Position numbers and translations under genes: made by a program. DNA of 64,000 nucleotides, taken from assembly GCA_037178855.1 (NCBI GenBank), contig JASJZC010000007.1:9300001-9364000 (forward strand), written 5' to 3'. This document shows positions 48,378-60,101 of the stretch, piece by piece (the stretch's first letter is position 1; each line of letters begins with the position of its first letter). The notes below the pieces were generated by a model. The model was not told the DNA's origin. It saw only the letters and a list, made by a program, of their open reading frames with translations, and made no database searches. The stretch is from Oscheius sp. JU75. Taxonomy: Eukaryota; Nematoda; Chromadorea; Rhabditida; Rhabditidae.

Positions 48378-48894
48378 GCCGAGCAAAATATTTGATTAGA
48401 GGGATTATTGACAGTGCTCTATGACAAAGGGCAACAATCGTACGAGATTTAAAACTCACTTGAATACTTTTCGAACGGGCTCCGCTTGCCGGGACTCAAT
48501 GTGGAAGAACCTCCAAAGAATCCATCAGCAACCGGGCCCAGAGGACTGTCGGGCGAGCTGAAGCCAGAGTCGGCACTGCTGTCAAGTCCATCCTGTGAAT
48601 CACAGACAATGCGTAGACTTTCCAAGGGCTTCGAGGCTCTCTTCTTCTCACCTTTGCGCTCCTTGACTTCAACCAGAGTCTAAATTTGATTGTTTTGAAA
48701 GGAAATATGGCGAGACAGCAAAAGGGAGACAGAGAGACAGAAAAACAGAGTGACAGAGAGGCAGAGATACGTACTCTTTCATAGTGCATTTTGACGGCCT
48801 TGACGCGCTGCTCAGCCGGTACGGTAGCGTTACGAAGCTCAGCCAAAGACTCTTTCAGCTCACTCTCCAGGTGTTCCAAGACGTTGTTGTTCAT
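47863..48894 (-). CDS. Acidic/basic regulatory protein with RGILK...KRVSI (PP1-binding-like)
   Basis: Five exons run from ATG 48892-48894 to TGA 47863-47865. The start is seven bases after a tttacag acceptor. The N-terminus is a helix (NVLEHLESELKESLAELRNA). A Ser/Gly/Asp-rich part follows (LDSSADSGFSSPDSPLG), then RRGILKMPSVDDVAHRVKRV and SICEENN. Near the end lie a Lys/Arg/Gln helix (QRKKNEKKRLQKQRKASEK) and an acidic tail (QDSGFISDDEAEKVSA). The RGILK motif followed by KRVSI recalls protein phosphatase 1 docking sites (RVxF type) in several regulators. That role is inferred from motif only; no named family is recognised. Confidence 0.65.
48347..48371 (+). repeat. (CT)n microsatellite in an intron
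   Basis: A run of tctctctctctctctctctc within the intron between the third and fourth coding segments of the 47863-48894 gene. Confidence 0.85.
48721..48772 (+). repeat. GAGACAGA-type repeat in the first intron
   Basis: Units agagacagaaaaacagagtg and similar, in the intron after the first coding exon of the gene starting at 48894. The same family as at 8371. Confidence 0.8.
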
Positions 48895-49242
48895 TTCCGT
48901 TCTGTAAATGATGCAATATGAGGAAGAAGAAAAAAATCAATTCAAAAAGTGCAAGAGTGAGATGATAACATCGTTTTCTCGCGAGGAGTGAAACAAGATC
49001 CTTATCGGCTCTTTACTATCCGTTTCCCCTTCTGGAACATGCCAGAGAGAAAGAGAGGTCAAGCCGGGGTACACACGTAAACTTTGGATGGGAGAGAGTG
49101 AGAGAGCCGCTTTGCAAGCACCGTTGGTCGGTTGGGGAGGGCGATCACGCGGGGCCGACTGGCGGCAACGCGCGCAGAATGAATGAACGCCGACGAGTCC
49201 CTCGTTGTCCACAAAAGTATAGTAGTTAAATCGACCTTCACT

Positions 49243-49514
49243 TCAAAAGTGATGGGACTGATCATGCGGCAAACAACTGATAAAAGTTCTTTTAAAGAAG
49301 GCATGAAAATGGGTGCGATAAAATTTGAGAGCTTCTAGAAGATACGAACCTGTGATTTTGTGAAATCTTTGGTCGTTTTGGAGACATTGGATAATAGAAA
49401 CCGGGGTGTACACGAGCAGAATGACGCAAGGTATACAGAGCCAAAAATAAGCAAATGCTAGTGCACCGTCATCATCAGCGGTCCTTTTTACAATTAGTGG
49501 CACAATACATATGG
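49243..49514 (-). CDS. Possible membrane-protein exon
   Basis: After a gatttcctcag acceptor (exon start 49514) the frame reads CIVPLIVKRTADDDGALAFA, then a strongly hydrophobic helix (YFWLCIPCVILLVYTPVSII), then QNDQRFHKIT at a possible gttcgt donor, or continues to TGA at 49243-49245. The helix and the acceptor make coding likely; upstream exons and identity are unknown. Confidence 0.35.
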
Positions 49515-51411
49515 CTGAGGAAATCGAAAAGACTTTGAATTACGCAAAATCGTAAAGAAGAATGGATAAACATCTTCTATGGCAAAAGTTTTCCCATGAA
49601 AAGATTGTAGATCACAGACAGAGATTTCGACACCCGAATGATAGCTCTCAAAGTGCATTACAAATCTTATGGTGTAATGGGAAGGAGGTGTTCAGTCCTA
49701 TGACCCACAACGTGCAGCTGGAGCAAAACCTCACTACGGCCAAGGCCTATAACAGCCGCATATTGATTCCACCCGCTGTGGCAGTGCATCGCAAAAGAGC
49801 GAGAGAGAGAGAGCGTGAGTAGAAACTTCTAGAAAAGGTCACGGGTTGGACCGCTTTCGAGAATATTCCAGTAAAGGGTACAATGACAAGTGGTCAGAGA
49901 AAAGGAACTAGGGTGGATTTCGCGATATTAAGTGGGAAATTAGCTTGGTTTCTGCCAGAAATTGAAATGAGTAGGGGGTAAAGGGAAGTGAACATAACAA
50001 GATTTCGTTAAATTGGCACCACTAGAAAAAGGAAAGTAGTTTGAGGCCGTAGTCTACACTCAAACAGGCGACCTCTTTTTGTATTCTTGGTCAGCGTTGA
50101 ACATCATATTCCATAAATCGAAAACGGGATGGGATCAGGAGAGAGAACGTGTTCTCCTGGGGATATCGTGAGAAGTGGACTAGTAAAAAAACAGCGTAAA
50201 TTAGGACCTTGCTCTCTTCTACTTTTTAATCTCAAAGATGAGGTAGCGATCAGGGGTCAATGATCAGGTGTGTTCTAAAAAACTAGTGAGACTGAGGCTA
50301 CTGAAAAAGAAATTAAGACATTGTTGTACCTCACACTTTAATCTGAGGATTCGTATGCGACTGGTCAGAGTGAGGGGCGGTCTCCGCAGAGGGATAGTTG
50401 ATCCATGTGACACGCGCGACCGTACAGGTCATAAAAAATCGCAAAGTGGAACAAGCTGACCAAATACATTTTCTACATATACCTGTCGATCTATGCAATT
50501 CAGCAAGGTCATGTGGTCTTTGTTCCTTCTAATCAAGGATACATTATCTCAAAGCTCAACGCAAGGTATGCTCAAAAGGATAGTAAAGTAGTTCCGCTTT
50601 TGAAAACAACAGCTTCTTCCGTCCAAAAGTCACGAGTACGATGATGCTAGCGGGCAGCTGGCAATGCCAGCTGCTCTCCCCGTTATATATCAATCAGAAC
50701 GTATATACGAAGCGTTCCCAGAGAAAAAAACACGTATTCGGAGCAAGCGAGTAATACTTGGACATTAAAATCGTACGTCAAATTGAAAGGTTAGTAGAAA
50801 ATGAAAAGTTCCGTAATTTTTAGTCTTGGATGGACCTTGTAACAAAGGTCCATCCAAGAAAGGACGAGATTTAGATACACAGATCTCTTGAACTGAAAAA
50901 GAAAAGTCGTGATAAGTTTTGTTTTCGATATGGGCCAACATTTACGAGGAAAATTGAATTTTAAATGTAAATGCTAAAAGTTTGTTGGTTCTTCCTGGCC
51001 ATACATGCAGAAAACCAGAGTCATCGATAGGTTGATTGGCGATAGAAAGCATGAGTGACCCTTTTTTGACCGACGCTCCTTTTAGCAATATCTAAACCAG
51101 AGTCAAGACCGAAGTACTAGTGAATCGCTGTAGTAAAGTGTCGAAAAATAGCAGAACCAGACAAATGGATATATGAAAATCAGTTCCTGGAAAATTATAG
51201 CGGTACAGCCAAAATGCTCAATTTTGTGTTCTAGAAGAGGTTCCTGTTCCTGTACACGACCCATTTTTAAACAGACGCAACGATGTATGGATTTATTCAA
51301 CTCTTAAACATGCTACCCGTTTGTAACCGTTTGCACGAATATGATACATATTATGTACAAAGACAAAAATGCTAAAAAAAAAAAAGCAGACGTATTTGAC
51401 TAGTATTAAAA
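49515..51411. other. No supported gene
   Basis: Apart from a short hairpin at 50825-50858 there is no structure or coding exon that can be supported. Confidence 0.4.
50825..50858. repeat. Short perfect hairpin
   Basis: cttggatggacctt pairs with aaggtccatccaag, 14 bp, across a 6-nt loop. It is not followed by a T run, so a terminator role is not indicated. Confidence 0.7.
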
Positions 51412-54400
51412 TTAGTGGGCAGCTTGCATTTTGCCCACTTTTTCCATAATCTTTTTCATGGAGCCACTGGCTTTTACACATTCGCCGTTGACAAATGTAG
51501 CCAGGCACATCCTGTCACACTTGGTCAGTGACGGGGTCCTATTGACGGTCCGTCCTCCATTTTCCGAGGAACTGGTACTTTTGGCGGAGTTTGGCTCTGA
51601 TATGCTGCCATTCTTGAGGAGGTCGTGCATGTTGCTCAACATGCAGTGGATGAGAGCTGTTTGGTAGCCGAAAATCTGAAACGGGATCTTACACATGAAA
51701 AATGGATAGCTTACCTGTAGGACTTGGAAGCTCGGCTGATTCCTGTTCAATTTCTTCTCAGCACCTTCAAATTCCGGAAAATGAAGGAGCAGGCTAGGTT
51801 GGGCTTCATTGGTCGCCTCGAGATCCTCCATACTTGCTGCCCCTTGCCTCAAGACTTTTTTCCAGACACAGTCCGCAATCTGCACCACGAGAATTCTCTC
51901 CTTCTTCTCGGAATCCACGACAGTGATGGTTTCTCGATTGATTCCAATTGTGATCTGAAGAAATAGACATTGTTTTGATGTAAGCGTAATGAAGTCCTAC
52001 CGGCATATCAGCGTCTCCGGACGCCACCGACTGGAAGAAACGTTTGAGATTCTTCAGGGGAGAAACAGAAGGACGCTCAAGGAAGCCGTGGAAGAAGGCA
52101 GATCTAAGATTGGGAAGTTTGCTCATATCAGTTGACCCATAAGTTTGCCCATTCGGCCCATAACTTTTGACCCAATTGAGCTGGACGTTGTTTCAAAAAA
52201 GAAAAGAGCAGGCTAAATTAGCTCTATTCAGCCATGTACAGAGGTCATAAGTCAAAAATTTTGAGCACCAATCAAAAAGGTGACTTTTACTTATGAGTCA
52301 ACCTGATAATTGGGAGAAAATTTTTTACGATTTAAAAGTCGAGGATGCCTACAAACACGAGCTGCAATCTAAATCAATGAATGGTTAGATCGTTGGGAAA
52401 GCAGGTTCCTAATGAGCTTAATAGAGAGCCAGTACGTTAGGGAGCGACATCTTCAGCAGCCAAAAAGGCCATTGACTTACCCATTTATGGCTCTAATCTA
52501 TATTGGATTCGATCCAAGTCCTGTACCAAAACTCAAGTCTCATGTCTGATGTACCTGTATCAATTCCAGTTTGCAAAAGTGTTCGTTTTTGTCAAATAAG
52601 AGGCTGGTACAGTAGTTTGGGTCTTTACGGGCCCCTAATGTTAAATGAAAACCATTCAAAAAGTCACACCAGGACTACTTTTGTTACCTTTGTTTTCAAG
52701 GTAACATTCATTCATGTATTCATATAGTTTTCACGCTCCTCTGAAATCTAATAAATGAAAAGGTTGAGCGTTCTCTTAAAGACTCTCTTTGGGTAGGCAG
52801 TTCCAGCAAATTGCCACAATGAGTCCTTACGTTAAGTAAGAATAGTAACGAAACTCACCCATATTGCTGGCAGCTCTGATGAAGTTTAGCCAGATACAAC
52901 TTTTTCTTTTCTTGCTCACTCTTCCCCTTGTTTTCTTTCCAAGTACTGAGCACAGTTTCCAGCTCTCTTCCATTGCTCAGGCTCTTTCCGAACATCATAG
53001 GTCCTCGGATGGAATCTGCCAATCTCTCCGGCAACTGTCCTTCCAAGTTCTTTCTGGAACGAGTATCATAAATCAGTCACTATTAATTTAGTTAAAAACT
53101 GGAGAGAGACACTTACCTGATAAAATCGGCAGTCAGTTCAGTTTCCTTATAATCGATAGCGTATCCGAGACCTGCGAGGGCTGCAGCATCGCATGAGTTC
53201 ATGAAGAAGCGTTCGGCAAAAAGGTTGCATTTGGCGTCAACGTATAGAAGTTTGAGAATTTTGGGGTCGTCGGCAAGCTGAAACAGACTATACACACCAA
53301 TATTTGGTAGAAAACACCTCAAGTTCTCTCTCAGGTGCCAACTGTACTCTTCTCTTGATAAAAAGCAAAGGTTCATCATTTTGGATGTCCTGTGGAGTAG
53401 CGTCGGCCGCAAACTTGAGTAGGAGACTGCTCCAACTTTTCCGGAGTTCACACGGTTGATGATGAGGTTTCAACTGCAGCTCGAGAAGAGGAGATATCAT
53501 CCAAAGAGCAAAAGCCTCTTGCGCTGCCTCCTTATCAATATCCTGATTTTCCGCGATCATTCTGGTGATTTCGTCAGCCATTGTGGCCCTGTTGACCTCA
53601 ACTTTGACGCAAGTCGATTCTGAATAACCACTTTTTCTAGTATTTCATGCCTATATTTACCCTTGTCCTCGCCTTCTTCCTTGAATAGATGCGGCAGATA
53701 GACCCTGATGGAAATGATGCTTTTGTATGCATGTTGCAAGTCTGCAGATCCAAGACCTTGATGGCCCAAACTAAAACACGTTCGTCATCACACGCTGATA
53801 AGGCCTATTGACACGGAGGACTGGTTCCATCTTACTGGTAACTCACCTAAACTGTCGCAGTGGAGAATTGGCTTGTGGGGTATAGAGGTGACTGTTCCGA
53901 GGCTGGGCGACGGGAGCCTGAAAGAAGAGTAATCAAACCTTTAATCGAAAACAACGTAATTCAGAATATAATGCTATGCCTACGTACACTAGCTTCCAGA
54001 GAACGCTACTTGTAGTTTCATTTGATCTTCTCAACTTTTTGGAGAAGCGTTTTGTAGGAAAAGTGTTTGAAACGAAGTAGTTTAAGTTCGTATCGTGAGT
54101 GTTTTTAGTGTTCCATGACCTTTGCACTAAATGAACTTTGGATCAAATCAAGACGGTTTCTTATGAGTGTGAGTGGTAAAACCTCTTAACTTTCAAAGAC
54201 TGTCTGAACTGAAAAAGAGTGATATATTTCCGACGGTTTTAGAGCAAAATTTGCCTAACAGTTCACCTACTACGAATACGAACATACGAAGTGTACCTTT
54301 ACCTGAGGAACGATGATCGGAACGAGATTCACATTCCTGGTCATGCTCAACTTTTTCTTGGTAAAGCCACTCCGGTCGCCAGGCTCTTAACACACATCGT

Positions 54401-54701
54401 TGCTCAAAAACTATGCTGGATCCTTACCACACTCCTCGGCCATCGATGGCAGAGCGGCAGGTTCCATGTCGATTGTTGTCTCCTGGAAGCGAGAAATGAA
54501 CATTAACGAACAAGAAGCTATTTTTCTGACTCGTCGAACAAATACCGCATGTCCCGCAAATAGAGAAAGAGCGCGAAGGCACCACTACAAGAAAAGTGAC
54601 ATCATCTTGAGAAGGACATGGCAACTATTTATATGATCACTCACCTGCTGTTTGTGGACTAAAAGCGGCGTCCCAGAAGCATCTTCTCGGAGAGTTTCCA
54701 T
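51412..54701 (-). CDS. FERM-domain protein of the FRMD8 type
   Basis: About eleven exons run from ATG 54699-54701 to TAA 51412-51414. The N-terminal 100 residues are likely disordered. The FERM F1 lobe follows (ISIRVYLPHLFKEEG ... KVEVNRATMADEITRM). F2 has FALWMISPLLELQLKPHHQP, LLLKFAADATPQDIQNDEPL, KRRVQLAPERELELADDP and YVDAKCNLFAERF. A linker leads to QYGSAFFHGFLERP and an F3-like lobe (VTIGINRETITVVDSEKKER). The strings LQLKPHH, IQNDEPLL and AFFHG match the pattern of vertebrate FRMD8 (iTAP), which binds the cytosolic face of iRhoms and stabilises the sheddase ADAM17. KRIT1 is the next closest idea but lacks ankyrin repeats here. The C-terminal tail (KNGSISEPNSAKSTSSSENG) is polar. Binding partners in nematodes are inferred only. 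Confidence 0.8.
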
Positions 54702-55403
54702 CAAAAGAGCTGAATATTTTTTGTATATCAAACAGAACAAGACAGGAGAGATAATATGATGTAAACATCACGCGGCAAGAGGAGCACCGATTGGAAACAT
54801 GTTTATTTATAGAAAACCCCGGGGATCACGTGCATAAACGGGCCTGAGGAAGGACCTCCTTTGCGCATTGATTGATCACGGGACAGGCAACCGGCCTCGG
54901 CCTAGAGAGACCGTTCGCGAGGGTTGAATCACAGACAGAGAAAGAGGGAGAGAGTCACGGGAACTGCAAAAATCTCAGACGGTAAACAGTCTTCGAGGAG
55001 GAGGAAAAGTTAACACACACTTCACAAAAGACATTGTTAAAAGTTTACTTTTTTACAAGGAGCAAGGAGGCCTCCTGACCGTAGGGATCATATTTCTAAC
55101 GGTACCTTGGCAGGAAATATATATGATGACAAAAATGTTGTAGTTTTAAAGGAGGCAAACTGATTCAAACTTTAGAAGGAGGATGACTCATTGATGACAT
55201 CACTTTTCAGTAGGAAGACGCTAAAGGGTCTCCCGGCGGAAAATTACATATTGCGAAATTTTGATAAGATACAGTAATCGACGACTGCAAGGTGACGGTC
55301 GGGCTGAAAATCAGCTTTTATTCCGTATGCCCCCGCAGGACTCTGTGAATGTGCCGGAGATAAGAAAAACGACTGATAAAACGTACCCTCGTTCCCTTCG
55401 AAG
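54702..55403. other. Intergenic region
   Basis: The upstream flank of the FRMD8-like gene and the downstream flank of the ChaC gene. No exon is supported. GC-rich segments occur near 54820-54900. Confidence 0.5.
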
Positions 55404-56769
55404 CTAGGCCCTTATTTTTGCCAGAAGATAGTTTTTGTAGTCGAGAGAGCGCTCCTCACACAGACTTATGACTGTCTGCTCCAGATCAAACACATGCGGA
55501 TCAGGAACGGTTGACTAAAAATTGAAAGAGAAGGTAACATGGTGTGGAGCAACTACCTCTCTATGCAAAATCGACGATAACCGAAGAAGATACTCTACAT
55601 TTGGACCAGAAGGACCGATGGACTGAACTATCTAAAAAAGCTATGAGGACAAAAGTAAGGGATACACTTACAGTTTGAGCGATGTCTCGAATCTCGGCCT
55701 CGTTTCGATGTTCGTTGTCCGAGACATTCAGATAAGTTTCCACTTCAAATGGAGCAGTACTCTTATCGTCCGGATAGAACATCATAGGGATTCTCTGAAA
55801 ATTGATCGATTGTTGCCTTGGTCTCTTTCCTTGGTACTTCAGCTCCTGCAAAGTACTCACAGCGGAGATAGAAAAGCTCAACACGAAAATCCACTTCATG
55901 CCTGTTTGATTGACGATTTTTTATGGCATGGCTGGATATCTATTCATCGAGCTATTGGCTTTGGAGAATCACATGCCCACTACCGTGGCGTTCAGTTAGA
56001 TTATGATGCACGCAGAGTTTCTGCTCAAACTACAAGTTTGAATCACCAGGTCCTCAGTTTGAACGGAGACACAGCTTTGATGACTTCAAAACAGCTTAGT
56101 CTCCTATCTTAAACGGCAAGGTGCTGTTTGTTTTGTGTTCTTCGAAGTGTTCACAAATAAAGGCAACGAACAGGTCTCAAGACTACATGATTCACCATAT
56201 CTACTCCGTCGAATCTGAGAAAATTTTGGCAGGGAAGGGTTGTTAATAGTTGACAGATAGAATCTGTGGCTATGAATTACTCTGCTTAAACCCAAAGGCT
56301 GTTCGGTTCAAGTAGGACCTCTCTAACATAGACTTTACAAAAATAAGCGAAAATGAATCAGTGACGACATTCACCTCGTAGCCAGCCTTCTCCCTATGAT
56401 CCAGATACTTGATTGTTGCCTCGACAGCCTCCTCTGGCACTTTGAACGCTTTGCCCCAGCATGTTGCCTGCAAAACAAACTTGACTAACTGCTGCAAACA
56501 GATCAACAAGTTGATAACGATGACTAAAGTATCAAAAAGCAAATACGAATGACTCACATCAGGTTGGCTATCCTCCACCAGCGTTACAGTCCTGCCAGGG
56601 CTTTCTGGCGTGCCTCGGTGATCGGGACTAAGTTGCCAAAATCTCCTAGAATATCCTCGAACAAGCCCGGTCAGACACTAAAAAATGATATATGCAAATT
56701 TGGGGTGTTTACCTGATCTACTGGGAAGTCCTGATACCATAAAAGTGAGCCGTACCCGAAAATCCACAT
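55404..56769 (-). CDS. ChaC-family gamma-glutamylcyclotransferase, 192 aa
   Basis: Six exons. Exon 1 MWIFGYGSLLWYQDFPVDQ has the YGSL substrate-binding motif. Exon 2 gives VRGYSRRFWQLSPDHRGTPE then PGRTVTLVED. Exon 3 gives CWGKAFKVPEEA and YLDHREKAGYE, with the catalytic Glu in the REK.GY motif. Exon 4 gives IPMMFYPDDK and FEVETYLNVSDNE. Exon 5 gives SIGPSGPNVEYLLRLSSILH, and exon 6 is PDPHVFDLEQTVISLC to TAG 55404-55406. This is the full ChaC fold, of ChaC2-like length. The enzyme cleaves glutathione in the cytosol to 5-oxoproline and Cys-Gly. A long intron of about 590 nt before exon 4 contains an in-frame signal-peptide-like ATG, which makes the second half look like a separate gene; the conserved family order shows it is not. 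Confidence 0.9.
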
Positions 56770-58026
56770 CCTAGACCCGTGAGAGCAGAAAGAACTGAAC
56801 CTGGAAGATAAATAATCTATGTTTGGAATGGAAAACTGGAAGCGGGAGTCGGGGAAATGTCTAGACATGTGGGTGCTATATTTAGTGCGGCGTACGCGAC
56901 CAAGGTACGTAGCAATTTTTGTGAAAACGGGCGAGAATCGAACTTAGAACCATAATTCTGCATCACATTCACATCTTAATCAGTTGTATGCGCGTCAAAC
57001 AACCCTCGAAAGTCTCAATAAAGGGAACAGTTGTGGAGATTCCAGTCAAAATATCGATTTGGCGGTTTTGAAAAAGTGTTTACTACGGTATCTTTTAATT
57101 AAATCTAGCCCGTATAATAGATGGCTTCTCAGGAGCTCACATACTATTTGAGCAGTCATCACTACAACAACAAGAGGACCGGCCACCTCCAATACACAAA
57201 AACAATTGGAAGTCAATGGAAGTCTCCGATAAATCTCACACTGAATCATATTGTCTTCTTATCATTTTTTTTACTGTACCTCCATGTACAGACGCTCCGA
57301 AGACGACATCTCCACCCAATTGCGGTCTGAAGCTTAGTTTCATGTGTATGAATAAACCAATCTTTCAGAACTTGTTTAGACTTTATTAGGTCCTAGGGGA
57401 GGGTTTGAATCTGGGGTTTCAGAAAGGTGATATCAAATCTAGAACCTCCACAAGAGTTAATCTGTTTGCTGCATCAATTAGAATCACGATTCTTGACCAT
57501 AAGAGATGCTGACTCTCTTGATTCCAGATCACTTGATTGCAGAGAAAACTTGTTCTTCTAGATACTACTCTGAACTCCCACAACTTCTACAATCACCTTG
57601 TGGACACTGGCACAGTGGCATTGTCATTAGATGACAGCTCTCAGATATTTACAGACTGCTGTGACTAGCCAGGATATTAATAGACGAAGCAAGACTGGCT
57701 ACCTTATTGATCTCTGCAGAATACTATTCACTGCAGAGTATTACTCTTTTTTCTATAGAGTACTATCCATTCTAGAGTATTACTCTCTGCTCTTTGTTGA
57801 GTAATATACTCAGTAATAAGCTTTCTATCCTTTTAGACTATGATTTTTTGTTCACGTGCTTAAATTGACCTATGTTTGCAAACATTTATTTTGACGTACA
57901 AGAACATAGCGAACAAGGTACAAAAGGAACTCCTTTTTAAAAGCTGGTTCGAAGAACTAACCGACTAAGAAAAAAGAGGGTTTACACGCGTTTGAATATC
58001 GGACACAGGAATGAGATACTCGAACT
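56770..58026. other. Spacer with AGTATTACTC-type repeats
   Basis: No firm exon. Both strands have 60-70-codon frames at 57046-57330. A degenerate repeat cluster lies at 57713-57822. Confidence 0.4.
57713..57822. repeat. Cluster of near-palindromic agagtattactc units
   Basis: The units gcagagtattactc, tagagtactatcc, ctagagtattactc and gagtaatatactc occur within about 110 nt. The core is nearly self-complementary. Confidence 0.6.
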
Positions 58027-60101
58027 TCACTGAATGCCGACTTTTTGCATTGTTTGCTGAATGACAACGTCGATGACAGAGTCAATGACAACCTAAGTTG
58101 GGATTTGAATGATATGGTAGATCCCAAACTGTACCTGAATCTGTTTCGTGTCAGTCGCACAAGTCTCGTGTGTATAGATGGTCCGTTTCTGATTCTTGTT
58201 CACTTGCTTGAACTTTTTCGTGATGTAGTCTAACGAAGGACGATATTCTTGTTTTCCTAAAACGAAAGACTATCCTTGTTATTTATTTGCAAACCTTTAT
58301 AGTTTTTCAATGCAATAGTAATGGGGAAGAGCTCAATTTTCTCAGCAAACAGATCAATCTTGTTCAGGAAAAGAATCATGGCCGTGTTGGCAAACCACTC
58401 GTTGTTACAGATTTGATTGAAGAGATCGATCGAGTCCCTCATTCGATTCTAAAATGACTGACTGCCTTGTTTTGATGATGAGCAACTTACTATTGAACTG
58501 TCCTCCTGTAGCATCTGGTTGTACTCAGAGAGGGACGTTATAAAGAGAACTGCATGCACGTCGTCAAAAATGTGAATCCATTTTCTTCTCTGGGCCTTCT
58601 GGCCACCAACGTCAAAAACTCTGAAAGCAGCAGCAAATAAGGAGGCTAAGGTTTTTGTCAGTGCGTATGACATTACATAATAATAAATTTATCGTTACAA
58701 GCTGGCCTCCAGTATCAGTTGTTCTTCTGGGTGGCACCCGGGCTGGGCCCGCTCCCCTTTCTCTCCCCTACTTCTAGGATGTGGTAGTTGCATGTTATTC
58801 CTCTTTTATGAACGTTGGTAGTATATCATGTATTCAATCCTTTCCAGGCAGAGCAGGTCTAAGGAACCTCTCCTGAGGTTAAACAACCCACAGGGACACG
58901 TCATAGAAGTCTACACGGTACCAATTGAAATCATTCCTTCGTGTATCTTATAGCAGCTTCACAGTTTTAGGTGTATGCTATATGGTAATGTCTACGTAAC
59001 ATGTTCTTCTTAGTGTACACTCACTATTGTCAACAGGGACATTTAATGCTATCTTCTCTATGAATATGCCGCTCTATTCTTGACTACAAGTGTAAGGTCT
59101 TGTAAATCTGTAATCTTGAGATGACCTACATGTTCTGGAAATACTTCCATTTACTCATTATATTGACTCTAAGAACGATTCCTAGACCCTGCCAAGTTGA
59201 ATACAAGAGTCACTTAGAATTTCTACCATTATTTGAACCTGAAGTCTGTCTGTTGCTGAGACATTTCTTTCAAGCTCGTAGGCAGAGTCTATCTACTATT
59301 TTTTTGTGAGTCTCTTACCTAAAAGTGTAATTCTTGATCAAGAAGGAGAACTGCACTACTCCAGACGTAGGAACTCGACTCTTGAGGATGTCTTCTTCAC
59401 TCGGCACATAATCCTTCTCCCTGATACGTCCCAGCTGGCTTAAGAAATACTTTGCTGTGTCATCCACATTAATAGAAGTGGCTCTGTTCAGAGCAAGCTG
59501 TATTGTTGGGTCCAGGAGTAAACTAAGAATATTGTTTTTGCTGCAAAAATGGCTGTACCTTGCAATAGAGTCAGCTAGATAGTCTGTCATCTCGTAGACT
59601 TCAAAAGTTTTGTGAGCACTGACGTATTCGAGGAGTGTGTTGGATATGATCTGAAACACAATATTTTCAGGTGTTTTTCTTCTGGTACCTCAGATTCTTT
59701 GATCTGTAGCGCGATTCCATTCTCATTTAGCAAACGAAGTAAGTCAATCATTCCCATCACCAGATTCCCATAGATGATAAACTTTTTCATCAATTTTTCC
59801 TCTCTTGAGAAACCGGAGTCGTGGATGATTCTAAAAAATGCCATTGTACCATTACAACTGCACTTGCCGTATTTGTTTCAACGTAGTCGACTTGCCTGAC
59901 TCTCCAGGCCCTGAAAATATTTGTTTCACTAAGAAGTCTATGATACCTACCTAATAGAAGCAGTTTTAAGACTTTTTTCCTTTTCTCATTCAAAATGTCC
60001 TTGTCAATTTGTCGGCAGCGCTCATCCTGCTCCTGGAGATACTTCTTGTCGAATTTGTCTACGGATGCACCGGAACCCATCTGTGCACATATGTTGCCCA
60101 T
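58027..60101 (-). CDS. Heterotrimeric G-protein alpha subunit (nematode GPA type)
   Basis: About nine exons run from ATG 60099-60101 to TGA 58027-58029. MGNIC gives Gly2 for myristoylation and Cys5 for palmitoylation. G1 is GPGESGKST (usually GAGESGKST). Switch I is RVPTSG, keeping the catalytic Arg and the Mg-binding Thr. Switch II is [20 protein letters not shown] with the catalytic Gln. G4 is FLNKIDLF and G5 is ETCATDT. The C-terminus is [10 protein letters not shown], lacking the Cys at -4, so pertussis-toxin-type modification is not expected. The departures from canonical Gi/Go/Gq/Gs ([15 protein letters not shown]) fit the expanded, mostly chemosensory nematode GPA set. The start follows a tcttccag acceptor by 16 nt. 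The intron at 59831-59867 uses a GC donor. Confidence 0.92.
59831..59867 (-). other. GC-AG intron in the G alpha gene
   Basis: The donor reads CG followed by gcaagt, the textbook GC-donor consensus; the acceptor is attttttag. The 37-nt intron joined here gives [12 protein letters not shown], matching the invariant KQM(K/R)IIH of G alpha. Using nearby GT sites inserts extra residues or shifts the frame. Confidence 0.8.

Noticed and set aside
50825-50858. A transcription terminator
   Set aside because: The hairpin has no T run and rho-independent terminators do not apply in a nematode nuclear genome.
51412-54701. KRIT1 (CCM1) identity
   Set aside because: The FERM motifs first suggested it, but ankyrin repeats are absent and the IQNDEPLL and AFFHG strings fit FRMD8 better.
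55561-55899. A separate secreted-protein gene starting MKWIFVLSF
   Set aside because: Its second part is ChaC exons 4-5 and the signal-like start lies in an intron of that gene.
57046-57330. A membrane protein (minus) or small protein (plus)
   Set aside because: Frames of 60-70 codons on both strands, with no splice support for either.
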